Origin: Saccharicrinis sp963666825
GTDB taxonomy: Bacteria; Bacteroidota; Bacteroidia; Bacteroidales; Marinilabiliaceae
Length of the DNA stretch: 64,000 bases
NCBI GenBank assembly: GCA_963666825.2
Contig: OY763044.2
Coordinates: forward strand, 2,170,001-2,234,000
Reading direction: 5' to 3'
Part shown: in pieces, positions 53,946-62,925 of the stretch
Position numbering within the stretch: the stretch's first letter is position 1
Layout: the number at the start of each line of letters is the position of its first letter
Notes under the pieces: generated by a model
What the model was told of the DNA's origin: nothing
Seen by the model: only the letters and a program-made list of their open reading frames with translations
Databases searched by the model: none
Translations under genes and position numbers: made by a program

Positions 53946-55799
53946 TCAATTCTCAGGAATTTCAGATAAAACTTTTATTCCACTCTTTTTCATTAGTTCA
54001 CTTGCATTAAAGTCATTGCAGATACCATCATGAAGTTTATAGCTAAAGATCATTGCATCATTTATTATTTCACTATTAAAACTATAGTTTGTTGCCAACC
54101 TCTTCGTTTCGGCTAACTTTGCCAAATCAATATCATGAGTAGCAATTATTCCGGAAGTATTTAGCTTACTTATTTGATTTATCAAAGAAAAACCACCTTT
54201 ATGTCTGTCTTCAGAGTTTGTACCTTTGAACATTTCATCTAAAAGAAAAAAGATATTTTGATTGCTCTCAATTAGCTTCAACATCTTTCCTATTCTATCC
54301 AATTCGGCATAAAAAGATGAGATTCCTTCTTTTAAATTATCCTGAGTCCGCAAACTTGTATATAGTTGTACATTTGAAACCAATCCATACTTTGCGCAAC
54401 ATGGAGCTCCGGCTAATGCTAGTACTATATTCACACCTACAGTTCTTAAAAAAGTACTTTTCCCTCCCATATTTGAGCCTGTTATCATAACTACATCACC
54501 ATGCCCTTCTGAATGAAAGCTATTGCAAACTCTTTTATCTGAAGGTATTAAAGGATGGCCTAACTGGTCAAAATACACATAGTTTTTCTTTTCTGTTATT
54601 TCCGGGAATGTGTACGTTGGATTTAAGTAACTATACCCTGCAATACTATTTAATACCTCAAACTCACTAACAACTGCTGCCCATGACTTTAAATGTGCTT
54701 TATTTTTTGATTTCCATTTCTCTACTCCAATAATCAAGTATATATCTATTAATAGAAAACTGTTAAGAAAAGAATAAAACGGATTTCCTTTTATTATTAA
54801 TTTAATTCTATTTACTCCTCGCTGTTGGGAGAATTCCAATAACCTGCATAATTTATTTATTTCATTAAAGGCAGAATATGGCTTATCTAATAACTTTGAT
54901 TGCAGCTGTTTTAATTTTACAGATTTAAAAGTTTCTGTTTCAATTTTATTAATTAGTGTACGATAGCTTTTTAAAATATCAATATTCTCTTGAGATACCT
55001 TAACAATATCTTCTGCAATAGTTCTAACCTTTCTTAAAAGCAGATAATTAACGATTAATACTAAAACAAAAGGAACTAAATAACTATACCTGTTTTCTGA
55101 AACCAGATTGATTGCAGAAAAATACAACCCAAGCAATGAAAGAGTGGCTAAAACTAATGAAACCACAATATATTTAAACCTGTTATTAATTAAAAAAGAT
55201 GGAGACTCAACCCAGTCCAAGAGTTTCCTATAATCACTTCTTTTATTTTGATAGTGCATCCCTAAGGCCTCAAATTCTTGTCGCCAATCCAAACTTTGAG
55301 ATAATTCAATAACTGCTTGTTGTCTGTGAGTAATTTCAGTTTTATCAGCAGGTTCTGATAACCACTGCGATAAAAGTATGCTTCCGGATTCTGTAGTTGT
55401 TCTATTAATAAGTTGGAAAATGGAATGTTGTCCAAAAATATCTAAATCAGATGTATATGAATGATTTTGATTTATAAATCTATCTCCAGTATCAAACAAC
55501 TCTAGTTTACAATTTTCCCGTAAAATTTCAGATTCATTAATCTGTTTCAGGAATTCAGTGTGCCTACGTTGAAAAGATACTTTACTATAATATCTTAAGG
55601 CTGTTCCAAAAGCGAAAATTGATATAAGCGGAAAAACAATTAAAATAGTTGTTAATAATTTGAATTTAAAAAGAAATATCAAAAGAATTATTAACACAAT
55701 AAAGATTAACAAACGGATAAAGGATATTCTTTTTAATAAGTTACTTAACTTAAGTAGCTTGATTTCACACTTCTGTATATTTATTTGAAATATATCCAT
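53946..55799 (-). CDS. Membrane-bound MutS-like ATPase
   Basis: 617 residues. Two N-terminal membrane helices (about 27-48 and 52-69) and two central ones (about 209-228 and 238-256) precede a MutS-type ATPase domain: Walker A TGSNMGGKST (440-449), Walker B IFFLLDEMFKGTNSEDRH and the switch IIATHDIDLA. Mismatch-recognition domain I is absent. This Bacteroidota subfamily is known as MutS-related protein with transmembrane segments; the role is not mismatch repair as such and remains open. Confidence 0.88.
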   Translation of the reverse strand: MDIFQINIQKCEIKLLKLSNLLKRISFIRLLIFIVLIILLIFLFKFKLLTTILIVFPLISIFAFGTALRYYSKVSFQRRHTEFLKQINESEILRENCKLELFDTGDRFINQNHSYTSDLDIFGQHSIFQLINRTTTESGSILLSQWLSEPADKTEITHRQQAVIELSQSLDWRQEFEALGMHYQNKRSDYRKLLDWVESPSFLINNRFKYIVVSLVLATLSLLGLYFSAINLVSENRYSYLVPFVLVLIVNYLLLRKVRTIAEDIVKVSQENIDILKSYRTLINKIETETFKSVKLKQLQSKLLDKPYSAFNEINKLCRLLEFSQQRGVNRIKLIIKGNPFYSFLNSFLLIDIYLIIGVEKWKSKNKAHLKSWAAVVSEFEVLNSIAGYSYLNPTYTFPEITEKKNYVYFDQLGHPLIPSDKRVCNSFHSEGHGDVVMITGSNMGGKSTFLRTVGVNIVLALAGAPCCAKYGLVSNVQLYTSLRTQDNLKEGISSFYAELDRIGKMLKLIESNQNIFFLLDEMFKGTNSEDRHKGGFSLINQISKLNTSGIIATHDIDLAKLAETKRLATNYSFNSEIINDAMIFSYKLHDGICNDFNASELMKKSGIKVLSEIPEN

Positions 55800-55984
55800 T
55801 GTTTACCATCATAAATTTATTAATCGCATGGAATAATCAAATATAACAAAAGTTTAACTATGGCACTAAACGGTATACTATATTTAAAATCATATTATAG
55901 GAAATTCTGTTAGTCTGTAAAAGAGTATAATAAACTGATCATAAATAGTTAGAAATTATCTTCAATCAGGTAATAGTATTTGTT

Positions 55985-56082
55985 TGATCAAAAACAGAGG
56001 TTGAATCTAATAAAAAGGTCTATAAATAGATTCTAATACTATCAAATACGTATTTATAATCAAACAACTCTGTTTTTGACCA
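55985..56082. repeat. 98-bp hairpin element
   Basis: TGATCAAAAACAGAG (55985-55999) faces CTCTGTTTTTGACCA (56068-56082), 14 of 15 paired, extendable by TTG/CAA past a bulged G. An inner repeat GAATCT/AGATTC lies between. It could be a MITE-like element or an unusually long hairpin near the end of the following TPR gene (stop at 56094). No T-run typical of a terminator sits directly after it. Confidence 0.5.
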
Positions 56083-56093
56083 ATATTACATGG

Positions 56094-56825
56094 TTATTCT
56101 ACTTTCATTTTTTCGATCATCTTTTCAGCATTTTTATTTTTCGGATCCAGTTCTAGCGATTTTTTATAATATTCAATTGCTTTTTTATTGTCTCCTTTTT
56201 TCATATATGCTTCGGCTAAACTATCCCAAGTATTAGATGCTTTAGGATACATTTCAGTATTTAAAGTAAATACCTTAATAGCCTCATCTATTTTATCTTT
56301 CCAAAGAAAGTTATATCCTACCCAATTCAACCTAAACTCGTTCATGAACTCAGTATTCTCAAATGAAGTTTTTACAATAGAAGTCAACGAAACGAATTTC
56401 CATCCATCATCTGTTTTTTTGAGTAAATAATTTAAATCATAGGTAAAAACCCTATCCTCCCCAAACATAAACATGGTTTCTTCCTGAGTAGCGGCTACAG
56501 AAGCCATTTTTCCTGAAACCTTAATATCAAAATCGCCTACAAATTTTAAAACAGGAGCATCTTTTTCACTCTCAAAGTATTTTTTCATGTTCACATAAAT
56601 AGTGTCCCAGGATTTTCTTTGATTTATAAAAAAAGCATTGATCATAGTATGGCTTACATAATCTTCATGTAACCAATAACCAGCCCAGGCATCCATATCC
56701 TTATCAAGAAAGGCTTTTGTTTCCTTTTTAATTGTTTCTTTAATAATGTCCTTTTCTCCTTCGGCACTTGCTGTTAAGGAAAATAAAAAGAATCCTACAA
56801 AACATGCAAAAATTATCTTTTTCAT
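56094..56825 (-). CDS. Secreted NTF2-like plus TPR protein
   Basis: 243 residues. Signal peptide 1-21 (MKKIIFACFVGFFLFSLTAS). A SnoaL/NTF2-like domain (about 25-150) with FLDKDMDAWAGYWLHEDYVS is followed by two TPR units (about 165-240) ending YYKKSLELDPKNKNAEKMIE. Exported, no lipobox. Seen in Bacteroidota as a nuclear-transport-factor-2-like protein of unknown role; the TPR part suggests protein contacts. Single gene. Confidence 0.75.
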   Translation of the reverse strand: MKKIIFACFVGFFLFSLTASAEGEKDIIKETIKKETKAFLDKDMDAWAGYWLHEDYVSHTMINAFFINQRKSWDTIYVNMKKYFESEKDAPVLKFVGDFDIKVSGKMASVAATQEETMFMFGEDRVFTYDLNYLLKKTDDGWKFVSLTSIVKTSFENTEFMNEFRLNWVGYNFLWKDKIDEAIKVFTLNTEMYPKASNTWDSLAEAYMKKGDNKKAIEYYKKSLELDPKNKNAEKMIEKMKVE

Positions 56826-56909
56826 AACGATATAATTATTAATTAGAACACAATAAGTTACGAAATAATAATCATATTGTCATCTTAAATTAAAGCATGT
56901 ACCAATGAC

Positions 56910-57080
56910 CTATATAAGCTTGAATATAATAGAATCTAATAATTCTTTTGAAAGATCTTTATAATTTGGCCATTTGGTAATTTTATCAGGAGAGTTGATT
57001 CTTTGCCCATTGTTTATTACTATATACGTATTTTCGTTAAGCCAATCACTTACCTCATCAACATTTAATTGATGAACCAT
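56910..57080 (-). CDS. Small ORF or gene remnant
   Basis: 56 codons from ATG 57080 to TAG 56910: starts MVHQLNVDEVSDWLNENTYI and ends LLDSIIFKLI. In-frame codons NWYIDEK upstream of the ATG also look coding, up to a TAA about 15 codons further. Codon use looks natural, with dense charged/aromatic residues, so it may be the 3' end of a decayed gene or a genuine short gene. No family recognised. The rest of the 471-bp gap 56826-57296 shows nothing. Confidence 0.35.
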   Translation of the reverse strand: MVHQLNVDEVSDWLNENTYIVINNGQRINSPDKITKWPNYKDLSKELLDSIIFKLI

Positions 57081-57296
57081 TTTTTCATCAATATACCAGT
57101 TGGCAATTATTATGTATAAATATTACAAATTGTCTGTATTCAATTATTATAATCCTAAATTCATAATTAATTAGCTATGAAAATATCATACAAATAGATT
57201 TATTTCTAAATCTAAACTAATATACTATACCGGAAAATGAAATAACAAAGAAGTTTTGTTTATCCAATTAGATAGACACCAATAAAAATGTTTGAC

Positions 57297-58196
57297 TCAA
57301 CTTCCCAATACAATAATCAAAACGCCTATCATTATACCTATCAATGCAATAGCTTTCCGTTTTAAGTTGGTTTCCTTAAAGATAAGTGCGCCTAAAGAGA
57401 ATGAAATAATAACACTAGTACGTCTTAAAACGGATAAAATTGCAATTAGTGAGCCTTCATAAGTCAATGCGTAAAAATAAGAAAAGTCGGCAATGCTAAG
57501 AATAATACCAATTACAGGAATGGACCATCGCCATTGAAAAGCATCTATTTTTTTTCGTTGAGGATACCACAAAAACAATAAGAAAGGTAAAAACACCGGT
57601 ATCATATAAATGGAGAACCAAGCCTGTATAGCCATTCGATCAAAATTAGCTATCAGATATTTATCATATAAAGTACTAAAACTTCCAAAAAAAGTAGCCA
57701 GTAAAATATATAAAACCCATTTGTTACGTTTAAGATTAATGCCTTCTCTGTTTCCTGCTAAAGAAAAATAATAGAAAAATAAAATCACAACAATAATTCC
57801 TATCCATTGTAATGCACTATAACTTTCATGATATATAAATAATGCCCCTATCAATGTCCATACTGGTCCCGTAGCCCTGATAGGAGTAATAATGGTAATA
57901 GGCAAATGTTTTAAGGCGAAAAAGGCAAACACCCATGAAATACCCACTATAAACGACTTAATAAAAAGTAATAAATGAGTTTTTAAAGAAATGGGCGCCA
58001 CATAAAACAAAGATTCCTGAGGAAGATATTTTAAATAGGATGCTATAATAAGTGGAACAAAGAGCAAGGCTCCCGTAACTGAGGCATAAAATAACACAGG
58101 AATTACAGCATTATTATTTAAAGATAATTTTTTTGTGATATCATAAATACCTAACAAAAAACAAGAAACCAACCCCAGAATAATCCACATAAACAA
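57297..58196 (-). CDS. EamA/DMT-family transporter
   Basis: 299 residues with about ten membrane helices in two similar halves (AFFALKHLPITIITPIRATG in the first half and YFYALTYEGSLIAILSVLRR in the second). This is the EamA duplicated 5-TM pattern of drug/metabolite exporters. Start at 58196, with the -7 box TATCTTTG at 58213-58220 on the minus strand giving a very short leader. Substrate unknown. Confidence 0.85.
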   Translation of the reverse strand: MFMWIILGLVSCFLLGIYDITKKLSLNNNAVIPVLFYASVTGALLFVPLIIASYLKYLPQESLFYVAPISLKTHLLLFIKSFIVGISWVFAFFALKHLPITIITPIRATGPVWTLIGALFIYHESYSALQWIGIIVVILFFYYFSLAGNREGINLKRNKWVLYILLATFFGSFSTLYDKYLIANFDRMAIQAWFSIYMIPVFLPFLLFLWYPQRKKIDAFQWRWSIPVIGIILSIADFSYFYALTYEGSLIAILSVLRRTSVIISFSLGALIFKETNLKRKAIALIGIMIGVLIIVLGS

Positions 58197-58212
58197 AAAT
58201 ATTTTTGAGATG

Positions 58213-58220
58213 CAAAGATA
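58213..58220 (-). promoter_or_regulatory. Candidate promoter -7 box of the EamA gene
   Basis: TATCTTTG on the minus strand fits TAnnTTTG exactly, 17 bp before the start codon. Confidence 0.5.
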
Positions 58221-58352
58221 GGGTTTTGAAACTTACATAAGTAATTCGGTTACTATATATTTAGCATTTCAGATTTTAACTCACTCTTAACTTATTTCTC
58301 AAAATTTATAATATATATTTGCTTAGTATATTAACAAAATAGAACCTAAACT

Positions 58353-58970
58353 ATGTGGAAAAAAATCTTCTCATTATTCATTATTTTCTTCATATTACGA
58401 ATAATAATAAGCTGCTCATGTAAATATCCCAATATTGAGTTTCAGTATTCTAACATTGAAATAACCAACCTAAATAATTCAGGAGGAAAATATACAAAAA
58501 CAGAGGATAACATCATGAAGAAAGGTGCTGTCGCTTTTGAGGTATTTATTTATGGTGAATATGAGAACTACACACAATCTAACATTATTAGTCAATTTGA
58601 TTTTAATGAAGCTAAGGCCTTTGAAAGTGATTGCATACAAAACTATACACCTAATGATTACATTAGTAATATATATATTAAATCATTATACAACATAAAG
58701 GAATCAGCTATAGCTAACACTATTGTTACAGACCTCTTCCGATGTAATATTCAAAAAGATAGTTATGGATCAACTACATTTAGCTATATGAGTATTGATG
58801 ACTTGATATCGCTTTACAAAAAGAAAAATTCAATACCAACCAATGGAATAAAGATCAATTTATTCTGTACAGAGAAGATCGATAATAATATTACAAAATT
58901 TGAAATTGAAGTTGTATTTAACAGTGGACTCATTTTAACTTCAACCACAAACCTTATTACTTTAGAATAG
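58353..58970 (+). CDS. Putative lipoprotein, unknown
   Basis: 205 residues. A hydrophobic N-terminus ends in ISCSC, which would give a lipidated cysteine. A beta-rich, Asn/Lys-rich body has strands such as KKGAVAFEVFIYGEY and KFEIEVVFNSGLILTSTTN. It resembles DUF5034-type Bacteroidota lipoproteins in layout, though I cannot confirm. Followed within 30 bp by a beta-barrel-like gene on the same strand. Confidence 0.6.
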   Translation: MWKKIFSLFIIFFILRIIISCSCKYPNIEFQYSNIEITNLNNSGGKYTKTEDNIMKKGAVAFEVFIYGEYENYTQSNIISQFDFNEAKAFESDCIQNYTPNDYISNIYIKSLYNIKESAIANTIVTDLFRCNIQKDSYGSTTFSYMSIDDLISLYKKKNSIPTNGIKINLFCTEKIDNNITKFEIEVVFNSGLILTSTTNLITLE

Positions 58971-58997
58971 CTAATATTAAATTCTTTATACCTAATT

Positions 58998-59858
58998 ATG
59001 TCACTAAGATTTTTTACTACTGTATTTTTCCTTCTTACTGGAATTTACTTTCATTCATTTGATATTACTGCTCAACACAAAACAATAAACAATTTAGAAA
59101 TTTCATTAAGTGTTGGAAATGCAAACATCGAATGCGAAAGATTCAAAAATACAACAAACTTAGATTGGTTAAATTATGTTGGTCGCCCAATTTATAACAC
59201 ATACGAATTAGTTAATTGGGATATTAGATTTGGCTTTTTAGAAAATTTCAAAACAGATATTTCATTAATAATGGAAAATGATTTTACTCCAATTACATTT
59301 AAAACTTCTGTTCAATACTATTTTAATAATTGGTTTGGATTTCATTCTGGATTAAGATCATATAATACGTACATTGAATCTGCAACTTCCTATTTTTCAG
59401 AAACAGCTCCTGATTACTATTATCAATATCATTTTGATGATCAAAGAAAAGTATATAACATTTCAGCATATTGTGGACCAGCATTTTATATCAAAAACAA
59501 ATTATTTAAATGGACAACTACTGTTAATATTGGTTTATCTTTTCAAGATGGTTTTAATGAGCATTTATACCGAAAAACTCCTAATTCAAACGAAGATTAT
59601 GCTTTTTACTACAAGATTAAACCACAAAGTAATTGTATGTATGGATTTTCATCATTGTTTGAAATGAATTTATTCAAAATAAACAACAAAAAGATTGGTT
59701 TACTATTAAAGGCTGATTATCAAAACATTCAAAAACAAACAAATTACGAACTAAAAAGAGAAAGTTGGTTAGGAGAGACTGATATTTCTGATATTAAAGG
59801 TGCTAAGCATGTATTTATGTGGAAAGAATGGGATGCAGGTATCTATCTTAGATTCTAA
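58998..59858 (+). CDS. Putative outer-membrane beta-barrel protein
   Basis: 286 residues: signal peptide (1-26), then alternating amphipathic strands rich in aromatics (WDIRFGFLENFKTDISLIME, FKTSVQYYFNNWFGFHSGLR), ending in WDAGIYLRF with the terminal Phe expected of outer-membrane barrels. No lipid or enzyme motif. Follows the lipoprotein gene by 27 bp, so probably a pair. Confidence 0.6.
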   Translation: MSLRFFTTVFFLLTGIYFHSFDITAQHKTINNLEISLSVGNANIECERFKNTTNLDWLNYVGRPIYNTYELVNWDIRFGFLENFKTDISLIMENDFTPITFKTSVQYYFNNWFGFHSGLRSYNTYIESATSYFSETAPDYYYQYHFDDQRKVYNISAYCGPAFYIKNKLFKWTTTVNIGLSFQDGFNEHLYRKTPNSNEDYAFYYKIKPQSNCMYGFSSLFEMNLFKINNKKIGLLLKADYQNIQKQTNYELKRESWLGETDISDIKGAKHVFMWKEWDAGIYLRF

Positions 59859-59925
59859 GATTCAATCATCTGTATTTCAAACAAAAGAACTCTCTCTATT
59901 TTAAATGATTTCCTACATCCCTATT

Positions 59926-61089
59926 TTACCCTTTAACAACAGCCAATGGTTCCAATCTTACTTTAATTTTCACCAAATCTTCCTGGTTAGCCATAACCTC
60001 ATCAATATTTTTATACGCACCGGCTGCCTCGTCTAAATCCTTCTGATTTCGTATTCCATGAATAATACCTTTCTCATTTAGTTTATTTATTTCTTCTTGA
60101 AGATTTAGTTCTCTCTGAGCTTGCTTTCTACCCAGAACACGCCCGGCTCCATGCGAACACGATTCAAAGCTTTCTGGATTACCCAATCCTTCAACAATAT
60201 ACGATTGTGTCCCCTGCGATCCGGGAATGATACCTACCTCACCGTTTTTGGCACGTGTAGCTCCCTTTCTATGAATCAAAACATTCTCATTATAATGGTT
60301 TTCCCATGCTGCGTAATTATGTGCAATATTAATAACACCATCAAAGTCCACCTCTCCTTTCAAAACTTCCTTAAATGCATACTGAACACGTTCCATCATC
60401 AACTTTCGGTTTGCCAGGGCAAATTCTACACAATAGTTCATTTCTTTCATATAAGCATGAGCTTCTTCTGTTTCTATAGGTAAAAAAGCCAAATCATATG
60501 ACGCTGGAACTGAGGAAAACCAGCGTTCATTCAATTGCTTTGCCTTTTTATTATAATAATCAGCTACTTGTTTCCCAAGATTTCGACTACCCGAATGAAT
60601 CATCACCCAAACAAAACCATCTGATCCATGTTGAATTTCAATAAAATGATTACCTCCTCCTAACGAGCCAATTTGTTGGGTTGCTCTTTCAATGTGACGC
60701 TCCACAATCTTTGGTAGTTTTTCAACCTCTGGCAAATATTTATCTTCCTGTGGTTTATTATGCCAATTGAATCCTACTGGAATCGTTTTGCGAATATGCG
60801 ACATAATTTGCTTTAATGATTCTGTATCGGCATCAGGTAAACTTGTACGCATGGCGCACATTCCACATCCAATGTCAACACCTACAGCATTGGGAATAAT
60901 CACACCTTTCGTTGCTAAAACTCCACCAATAGGCATTCCATAACCTGAATGAGCATCGGGCATTAATGCTACATGCTTATGAACAAAGGGAAGGTTAGCC
61001 AGATTCTTTGCCTGAGCCAACGCATTCGCTTCAATATTATCCAACCACAATTTTATTGGTCGGTTTTCGGTTGATATTACTTGTTTCAT
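59926..61089 (-). CDS. rtcB: Canonical RtcB RNA ligase of the slipin locus
   Basis: 387-residue 3'-phosphate/2',3'-cyclic-phosphate RNA ligase. Motifs: MPDAHSGYGMPIGG, GVDIGCGM (Asp72, Cys75), GGGNHF (His148), MIHSGSRN (His165), NIAHNYA (His257) and CSHGAGR with guanylylated His313. It lacks the N-terminal extension of the other RtcB here. Located 90 bp after a slipin gene and downstream of a tRNA-like RNA, a combination known for bacterial RNA-repair loci. A hairpin AAGCATAA (61109-61116) with TTATGCTT (61134-61141) stands about 20 bp before its start. Confidence 0.94.
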   Translation of the reverse strand: MKQVISTENRPIKLWLDNIEANALAQAKNLANLPFVHKHVALMPDAHSGYGMPIGGVLATKGVIIPNAVGVDIGCGMCAMRTSLPDADTESLKQIMSHIRKTIPVGFNWHNKPQEDKYLPEVEKLPKIVERHIERATQQIGSLGGGNHFIEIQHGSDGFVWVMIHSGSRNLGKQVADYYNKKAKQLNERWFSSVPASYDLAFLPIETEEAHAYMKEMNYCVEFALANRKLMMERVQYAFKEVLKGEVDFDGVINIAHNYAAWENHYNENVLIHRKGATRAKNGEVGIIPGSQGTQSYIVEGLGNPESFESCSHGAGRVLGRKQAQRELNLQEEINKLNEKGIIHGIRNQKDLDEAAGAYKNIDEVMANQEDLVKIKVRLEPLAVVKG

Positions 61090-61108
61090 TTTCCTTATTT
61101 CTTACTAA

Positions 61109-61141
61109 AAGCATAATGACTAATAGATTAACTTTATGCTT
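61109..61141. promoter_or_regulatory. Hairpin before the canonical rtcB
   Basis: AAGCATAA pairs with TTATGCTT (8 bp, 17-nt loop) in the slipin-rtcB gap. It could reduce read-through or stabilise the rtcB mRNA. Confidence 0.45.
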
Positions 61142-61179
61142 AATACTTATTTACTTTACAATTTACAACAATTTGTCCT

Positions 61180-62283
61180 TTAATTAGAAGGTGAGAAAAT
61201 ATCCCGTAATTGATCCACAATCTGTCCCCCTCCCGATAATGAAATCGTATTTATCTTATCTGCAATTTTCTCCACATATTCCATTTCTTTCAATTTAAAT
61301 AACATGGCGTTTTCCTCCATTAATTTAGCAGTATTCAATAAACTTCTTGTGGAAGCTGTTTCCTCACGACGAGTAATAATATTAGCCTGCGCCTTCTTTT
61401 GCGCAATCAATACCTGATTCATAATTTCACGAACATCACCAGGTAAAATAACATCTCGTAAACCTCCATTCAACATTTCTACACCTAATTCCTGAGCTTT
61501 TTCTTTTACTGAATCCATAACATAATTTGATACTTCCTCTTTTTTCTCTAAAATTTCATCTAATGTTAAAGCACCAACATATTCGCGCAAAGCCAATTGT
61601 ATAGCAACATATAACAGTCGTGAATATTCCTGATTTTCAGTTAAAGCTTTTATCACATCAACCACTTTATAACCAGCAAAAAAGCTTACCCTAATTGCTG
61701 CCTTATCCTTTGTTAATAGTTCCTGACCAGAAACCTCTAATTGTGTTTGACGCAAATCTGCTTTTATAACTGATACTGGAATATCATTTTTCCAAAAATA
61801 ATGCATTCCGTTATCCAATATCTCAACAAACTTATCATTAATAAACAACAAGCCTTTTTCGTATGATTCTATTCTATAAACTCTTAAATACTGATATACA
61901 GCCGGAATTTTAAATAAAACTGAAGAAATATCCTCTGTAATTTCAACTTTGGATAAGTCTGCAGTTATAAAAGAATGTTCTTTTAAAGTATTCCAGAATG
62001 CATATTCTCCGCTCTGCAAAACACCATTAAAATTACCATTTACAAAGTGCAATACAATTTCAGAATCGCCAACTTTCACCGAATGCAATAATTCCATTAA
62101 ATCATTATCATTCTTCAATAATTCTAATGAGATGGACGGATTAAACTGCAAGGACATGTCATAAATCTCTACATTATGAGATGAAGTGATCCAATAAGTA
62201 CCGCTAGTTAATATCTTTTTATAATCGCCTTTTTTAAATATTAAACCGATTTTACCTTCGTTTATTCTTACTTTTTTAATCAT
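61180..62283 (-). CDS. Slipin/SPFH-family protein of the RNA-repair locus
   Basis: 367 residues. Two prohibitin-like N-terminal segments (residues 1-130 and 130-200: GLLFINDKFVEILDNGMHYF) lead into the SPFH/Band-7 core (KADLRQTQLEVSGQELLTKD) and a helical C-terminus (AQKKAQANIITRREETASTR). It lacks the usual N-terminal membrane hairpin, so it may be soluble or loosely membrane-bound. Slipins linked to rtcB have been reported in bacterial RNA-repair operons; their role is unclear. Confidence 0.85.
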   Translation of the reverse strand: MIKKVRINEGKIGLIFKKGDYKKILTSGTYWITSSHNVEIYDMSLQFNPSISLELLKNDNDLMELLHSVKVGDSEIVLHFVNGNFNGVLQSGEYAFWNTLKEHSFITADLSKVEITEDISSVLFKIPAVYQYLRVYRIESYEKGLLFINDKFVEILDNGMHYFWKNDIPVSVIKADLRQTQLEVSGQELLTKDKAAIRVSFFAGYKVVDVIKALTENQEYSRLLYVAIQLALREYVGALTLDEILEKKEEVSNYVMDSVKEKAQELGVEMLNGGLRDVILPGDVREIMNQVLIAQKKAQANIITRREETASTRSLLNTAKLMEENAMLFKLKEMEYVEKIADKINTISLSGGGQIVDQLRDIFSPSN

Positions 62284-62520
62284 ATCTATAGTTTTTTAGT
62301 TTTTAATTAATGGAAAGATGAAAAACAACACCATCTTTTGTCAACGGGAATAAGAGAATTAACATTTCAACATACTTAGTTAATTTGCATATGGTAATTA
62401 TCATTTAATAATATCATTAACAGTTTAAGTAAATACTATCAGTATTATTTACAACCTACTCTCTGGTTTCCTTCAGATTGTTATTTACAGAAGTAAACAA
62501 CCGGTTATTTGTCTTTCATC
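62284..62520. other. Leader between tRNA-like RNA and slipin gene
   Basis: AT-rich. On the transcribed strand it contains a 6-bp hairpin GTTTAC-TTCT-GTAAAT near 62486-62501. No clear terminator, so read-through from the tRNA-like RNA into slipin-rtcB is plausible. Confidence 0.4.
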
Positions 62521-62683
62521 TTTCACTCTGTAAAATTGAAAATTGGATTTCAAATCAGGATTCGAACCTGAAGTCATTTGACTTTACCATTCCTATGATG
62601 TTGCTCTACCCATTAAGCTATCCCATGTTTCAGGGAAGAGGATTCGAACCTCCAACACGCATCGATCGTATGAATCAGTGAAA
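62521..62683 (-). ncRNA. tRNA-like noncoding RNA with permuted arms (YrlA-like)
   Basis: Read on the minus strand from high to low coordinate. An anticodon-arm-like hairpin (62671-62655: 5-bp stem, 7-nt loop ATCGATG). A T-arm with loop TTCGAAT (62653-62637). A closed acceptor-like hairpin TCCC/GGGA (62636-62621). A D-arm GCTTAATGGGTAGAGC (62618-62603). A tetraloop hairpin (62599-62586). A small variable-like hairpin (62584-62571). A second perfect T-arm TCAGG-TTCGAAT-CCTGA (62571-62555), with TCCA near 62547-62544. A 7-bp helix (62677-62683 with 62521-62527) could enclose the whole domain. T-arm, closed acceptor and D-arm in this order form a circularly permuted tRNA. It precedes slipin-rtcB on the same strand. 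Two degenerate tandem tRNAs is the alternative reading. Confidence 0.65.
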
Positions 62684-62925
62684 TAATAAGCAGGATATTG
62701 AACTTTATCAAGCCAACACTATGAAGCCATACAGAAACTTACATCTCGTCTTAATTATTACCTTCTTCATTTCTTGATCTTCTGATTACAGAAGAAATAT
62801 TTTTAATCACACAAAGTGAATCATATTCAAAGAACGTTTTGTCTTATTGACAATGCAAAGATTAAACATAAGTGCGCAGTCTTTTTGCGTAGTAAATATT
62901 TTTTTCTATTTTTCTCAAAAAAATT

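Noticed and set aside
62478..62681. 67-codon plus-strand open frame
   Set aside because: It runs antisense through the tRNA-like arms; the T-loop and D-loop sequences explain the region better, and the peptide has no recognisable character.
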